Of a stretch of 10,553 nucleotides of DNA, positions 7,875 through 10,553 are shown piece after piece (within the stretch, counting starts at the first letter, position 1; each line of letters starts with the position of its first letter). Made by a program: the position numbers and the translations under genes. The notes below the pieces were generated by a model. That model saw only the letters and a program-made list of their open reading frames with translations, was not told where the DNA came from and searched no databases. The stretch is from Lachnospiraceae bacterium (GTDB lineage Bacteria > Bacillota_A > Clostridia > Lachnospirales > Lachnospiraceae): NCBI GenBank assembly GCA_017553665.1, contig JAFZKM010000328.1, forward strand, positions 1 through 10,553, in the 5' to 3' direction.

Positions 7875-8904
7875 ACTTTGTAAGTGCCGTGATCTCGGGG
7901 CTCTGATATACTCTTACGTAATCAACCTCCATGGTCTGCGGCCATATGTCGTCATCCACTCCGCGCTGGCCTCCCCAGTCGCCGCCCACCGCGATATTGA
8001 GCAGCAGATGGAAGCGCTTGTCGAAGGGCCACTCCTTATAGGTCGGGGAGCTCTTGTATTTAAGCGGATCGTAGGTAAAGGTTACCTCTCCGTCCGTCGT
8101 GAATATCAACTTGTCGGGCAGCCATTCGAGCCCGTAAACGTGAAAATCCTCGCTCACACCCTCTATTTTGGCTGTCGCGGTCTTCTGTGTTCCGATCGAA
8201 TGGTAGTAGCTCAATGTATGTATGGAATAATGAATTACATCCTGGTCATAGCCGACATGCTCCATGATGTCGATCTCGCCCGAATCCGGCCATGAACCGT
8301 ATTTCCAGTCTGTCGAAAGCATCCATATAGCGGGCCAGGTTCCTTTTCCGTAAGGGAGCTTTGCCCTGATCTCGAACTTGCCGTAGAGCCAGTCGCCCTT
8401 GCCGCGCGATACAAGCCTCGTCGAAGTGTATTCCGCGCCTTCCTTCTGCTCTTTTCTGGCAGTCAGGGTAAGGATTCCGTCCTTTACCTCGGCATTGTCG
8501 CCGCGTGTGTAGTACTGAAGCTCATGATTGCCCCAGCCGCTCGCGCCGGTATCGTAATCCCACTTCGTATCGTCGGGCCTGCCTTCATAGTCGAATTCGT
8601 CAGACCATACCAGCTCATAAGTCAGCGAGTCATAGTCGTATTCATAGCCCTTGGCTTTTATCTGATCCTCGGGGATCGTCGTGATCGTCGCGGGATCCAC
8701 ATAGGCATCGGAAACCTGACTGCCGACGCGGTATTTGGACTTGTCCTCAATGCCCATATCTTTGTCCTCGTCTGTTTTTTTATCATTATCTGTCTGCTGA
8801 ACGTCCGGTTCCGCAGGCTCATCCGCCCGCGTACAAGCGGCGGCGGATAAGAGCATTGCGGCGGTAAGCACTATACAGATCAGTCTTTTTATCATATTCA
8901 TCAT
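7873..8904 (-). CDS. Lipoprotein GH16 endo-beta-1,3-glucanase (laminarinase-type)
   Basis: A 343-residue surface lipoprotein. Residues 4-23 form a lipoprotein signal peptide (MIKRL, hydrophobic core, LSAAA) with Cys24 as the lipidation site. Residues 25 to about 85 are an acidic, Asp/Glu/Lys/Thr-rich linker. The GH16 beta-jelly-roll follows from about 95 (LVWSDEFDYEGRPDDTKW) to 335. The catalytic motif GEIDIMEHVG (209-218) places Glu210 as nucleophile, Asp212 as helper and Glu215 as acid/base; the extra Met gives the E-x-D-x-x-E form usual for laminarinases rather than lichenases. LLNIAVGGDWGG (301-312) and EVDYVRVYQ (326-334) are typical family blocks. No carbohydrate-binding module is present. 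The start is taken as ATG 8904, 4 bases after AAAGGAG; ATGs at 8901 and 8895 are alternatives. It is predicted to cut beta-1,3- or mixed-linkage glucan outside the membrane and feed the adjacent importer. Confidence 0.93.
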   Translation of the reverse strand: MMNMIKRLICIVLTAAMLLSAAACTRADEPAEPDVQQTDNDKKTDEDKDMGIEDKSKYRVGSQVSDAYVDPATITTIPEDQIKAKGYEYDYDSLTYELVWSDEFDYEGRPDDTKWDYDTGASGWGNHELQYYTRGDNAEVKDGILTLTARKEQKEGAEYTSTRLVSRGKGDWLYGKFEIRAKLPYGKGTWPAIWMLSTDWKYGSWPDSGEIDIMEHVGYDQDVIHYSIHTLSYYHSIGTQKTATAKIEGVSEDFHVYGLEWLPDKLIFTTDGEVTFTYDPLKYKSSPTYKEWPFDKRFHLLLNIAVGGDWGGQRGVDDDIWPQTMEVDYVRVYQSPEITALTK

Positions 8905-8915
8905 AATGCTCCTTT
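8902..8915 (-). promoter_or_regulatory. Strong ribosome binding site of the GH16 lipoprotein gene
   Basis: AAAGGAG (8909-8915) is the best Shine-Dalgarno match in the window. It sits 4 bases before ATG 8904 and 7 before ATG 8901, so either of the two adjacent ATGs may be used; the lipoprotein product is identical after processing. Confidence 0.7.
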
Positions 8916-8919
8916 AAGC

Positions 8920-9834
8920 TTATTCACCCGTGATACCGGTATTCTCTATGCCCTCGATGAACTTCTTCTGAACGAATGTGTAGAGGAGCAGCAGAGGCGC
9001 GATGGAAATGAACGTCGCTGCCATCTTATAGGCCTCGTTCAGCTTAAACGCGCTTCCCGAACTCGACACCACGCTCTCGAATTCACTGTCAAAGAGCGAG
9101 AGCTTCGAGGGAAGGAGCTGCAGGCCGCTTCTCAGGAGTGTTCCGGTCACATAAGTCTCGTTCCAGTTCCATACGAAAGCGAACAGGAATACAACAAGCA
9201 CGGTGCTGAAGCTCAGTCTCATTCCGATATGCCAGAAAACCCTGAAGGAGCCAGCGCCGTCGATCATCGCCGCTTCATCGAGTGACTTCGGAATAAGGTT
9301 GAAAAAGTTCTGGAATATAAGGATCAGGATCGTTGAATTGACTCCCTGTCCGAGCAGTGCCATGAGCACCTGCGGGATGGGTGTTCCGATCAGCGTATAT
9401 CCGATCTTTTCCTGGGCGGTCACGAACATCATCAGGCGAGGAACCATCAGTACCGATGTGGGAACCACGAAGCACAGCAGGATCATCACGAACCAGAACT
9501 TCTTGCCCGTGAAATTAAATCTTGAAAGCGCGAAGCCTGTCAGTGCCGCGCAGAAGGTCTGGGCTATTGCCAGAACTCCCGAGAACAGGATCGAATTCTT
9601 CAGCGTCTCACTCAGCTTCAGGACCTTCACCGCCACCTTAAGGTTGTTCAGCGACAGGCTTCTCGGTACCCAGTCGACCATCGGATCGATGATGTCCTCC
9701 GAAGTCATGAAGGTCTTCGAGATTATCCTGAAGATCGGCTCTAAGAAGACAAAGCTCACGCAGACCAGAATGAAATAGAATATGAATCTCATAGTCTTTT
9801 CACTGACCTTTTTCTTTGTCAAATGCTTCTTCAT
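8920..9834 (-). CDS. Sugar ABC transporter permease, MalG/UgpE type
   Basis: A 304-residue membrane protein of the CUT1 carbohydrate-importer family. Hydrophobic segments occur near 15-35, 81-103, 113-135, 145-177, 207-225 and 270-286. The start ATG 9834 has a TAAGGAG ribosome site that overlaps the stop codon of the preceding permease, 7 bases before the ATG. The cytoplasmic loop that docks the ATPase reads EAAMIDGAGSFRVFWHI (187-203), a recognisable EAA motif with its glycine, but the usual LP before the next helix is replaced (GMRLSF). SRFNFTGKKF (104-113) and WNWNETY (222-228) are typical of the MalG-side subunit. It pairs with the upstream permease to import an oligosaccharide, probably the product of the GH16 lipoprotein encoded next. 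A dedicated ATPase is not in the window; many Firmicute CUT1 systems share an MsmX/MsmK-type ATPase encoded elsewhere. Confidence 0.93.
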   Translation of the reverse strand: MKKHLTKKKVSEKTMRFIFYFILVCVSFVFLEPIFRIISKTFMTSEDIIDPMVDWVPRSLSLNNLKVAVKVLKLSETLKNSILFSGVLAIAQTFCAALTGFALSRFNFTGKKFWFVMILLCFVVPTSVLMVPRLMMFVTAQEKIGYTLIGTPIPQVLMALLGQGVNSTILILIFQNFFNLIPKSLDEAAMIDGAGSFRVFWHIGMRLSFSTVLVVFLFAFVWNWNETYVTGTLLRSGLQLLPSKLSLFDSEFESVVSSSGSAFKLNEAYKMAATFISIAPLLLLYTFVQKKFIEGIENTGITGE

Positions 9835-9848
9835 AATTTTGCTCCTTA
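9832..9848 (-). promoter_or_regulatory. Ribosome binding site of the second permease, overlapping the first permease's stop
   Basis: TAAGGAG (9842-9848) contains the TAA stop of the upstream permease and is 7 bases before ATG 9834. This arrangement supports coupled, roughly equal production of the two membrane subunits. Confidence 0.75.
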
Positions 9849-10553
9849 GTAGTGCTTAACCTTGGCCTTCCGCTCCTTAAAGATCAGGAACGCCGCCCCC
9901 ATGAGAATAAGGACTATCAGCGTGTATACCCATGCGTAGGTGGCAGCAAAGCCGAGTCCGCCGCTCGTATTTCCCATGTATGTCACGATCAGGCCGTAGA
10001 CCGGATTGATATCGTACATTCCGAGCTGCGCGATCGTAAAGATCGTGATCACGAGCGCTATCGGTCTGATGATCGGAAGGGTTATCTTCCAGAGTATCTG
10101 CCAGCTGTTCGCCGAATCGATCTTCGCAGCCTCGTAAAGCGAAGGATTGATCTTCTGGAGTCCGTTGATGAAAAGTACGATCGGGATCCCGGTGAACCAC
10201 AGTATCGTCGAGAGCTGCTCGAAGATATCGGTCATGAGCACCGCGGCTCTTTTCGAGTAACTCGCTATCATCTGGATGATGAAAATGTCCGAATAACTCT
10301 GTCCCGCGAAAAGCTGCATGCCGCTGACTTTTGTATCAAGGAGTTTCGCCATTACGGGGCCCGACATGATGATCACCGGAAGGAAATAGATCGTTCTGAA
10401 AAAGCCCTTGAGTTTCACGATATGCTCTAGAATATAGGCGATAATGAACGATACCACAACGATCACAAAGGTATACGGGATGACCATCTTCAGGTACCCG
10501 CCGAGCGCCGGCACGAACTCAACATTCTTAAAGAATGCCGTAATGTAGTTCTC
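9846..10553 (-). CDS. Sugar ABC transporter permease, MalF/UgpA type, 5'-truncated by window edge
   Basis: The C-terminal 235 residues of a CUT1 permease; the frame is open through the right edge, starting in the window with ENYITAFFKNVEFVPALGGY. That ENY-TAF-F block is typical just ahead of the core permease domain in MalF/LacF/UgpA subunits. The first in-frame alternative start codon (GTG at 10514) is an internal valine, not the true start. Hydrophobic segments lie near 21-42, 51-69, 115-130, 158-176 and 207-224. The ATPase-docking EAA loop is YEAAKIDSANSWQILWKITLP (140-160), with Ser in place of the usual Gly but the ITLP end intact. The protein ends in a basic tail (KERKAKVKHY). It is the most upstream gene visible; the solute-binding protein gene would normally be next to it, beyond the edge. 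Partner is the 304-residue permease 11 bases downstream. Confidence 0.92.
   Translation of the reverse strand, partial: ENYITAFFKNVEFVPALGGYLKMVIPYTFVIVVVSFIIAYILEHIVKLKGFFRTIYFLPVIIMSGPVMAKLLDTKVSGMQLFAGQSYSDIFIIQMIASYSKRAAVLMTDIFEQLSTILWFTGIPIVLFINGLQKINPSLYEAAKIDSANSWQILWKITLPIIRPIALVITIFTIAQLGMYDINPVYGLIVTYMGNTSGGLGFAATYAWVYTLIVLILMGAAFLIFKERKAKVKHY

Larger units (their letters stand above)
1..10553 (-). other. Single polycistronic beta-glucan utilisation operon (interior)
   Basis: All eight genes point left, separated by only 11, 15, 11, 13, 2, 25 and 23 bases. None of the spacers contains a hairpin followed by a T-run, and none is long enough for a promoter with an operator. The simplest reading is one transcript that begins to the right of the window (before the binding-protein/permease genes) and continues left past the GH30 gene. 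Promoters buried within coding sequence cannot be excluded by eye. Confidence 0.75.

Overview
The window is one continuous leftward (minus-strand) gene cluster for taking up and breaking down a beta-glucan, most likely a beta-1,3-glucan such as laminarin or fungal/cereal beta-glucan. Base composition is balanced by eye. Shine-Dalgarno sites are strong (AAAGGAG, AAGGAG, GAGGG). The genes encode a lipoprotein glucanase, CUT1-type sugar permeases, a LacI regulator and phosphorylases. Together these suggest a Firmicute, probably a gut or rumen Clostridia member (Lachnospiraceae-like). That placement is inference; no marker gene is present.

In order of transcription (right to left) the genes are: a MalF/UgpA-type permease (9846-10553, cut by the right edge); a MalG/UgpE-type permease (8920-9834); a lipoprotein GH16 endo-beta-1,3-glucanase (7873-8904); a 1063-residue GH94-like phosphorylase best matching GH161 (4670-7861, TTG start); a leaderless GH17 beta-1,3-glucanase-like enzyme (3745-4656); a LacI-family regulator (2741-3742); an 831-residue GH94 phosphorylase (220-2715); and the N-terminus of a leaderless GH30 enzyme (1-196, cut by the left edge). 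Spacers are 11, 15, 11, 13, 2, 25 and 23 bases, with no terminator hairpin or room for a promoter in any of them. The whole window therefore looks like the interior of one polycistronic operon whose promoter lies to the right. There is no stretch of 300 bases without a gene.

Proposed working model (inference from families plus context): the surface GH16 lipoprotein cuts polymer outside the cell. The ABC importer brings in oligosaccharides; its binding protein and ATPase are not in the window. Inside, the GH161-like enzyme phosphorolyses longer beta-1,3-oligoglucans and the GH94 enzyme finishes the disaccharide (laminaribiose, or alternatively cellobiose), both giving glucose 1-phosphate. The GH17 and GH30 enzymes, which lack export signals, would trim chains or remove beta-1,6 branches that block the phosphorylases. 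The LacI protein, encoded inside the operon and nearly fused to the GH17 gene, is the likely sugar-responsive repressor. I found no RNA genes, mobile elements, CRISPR arrays or substantial repeats.
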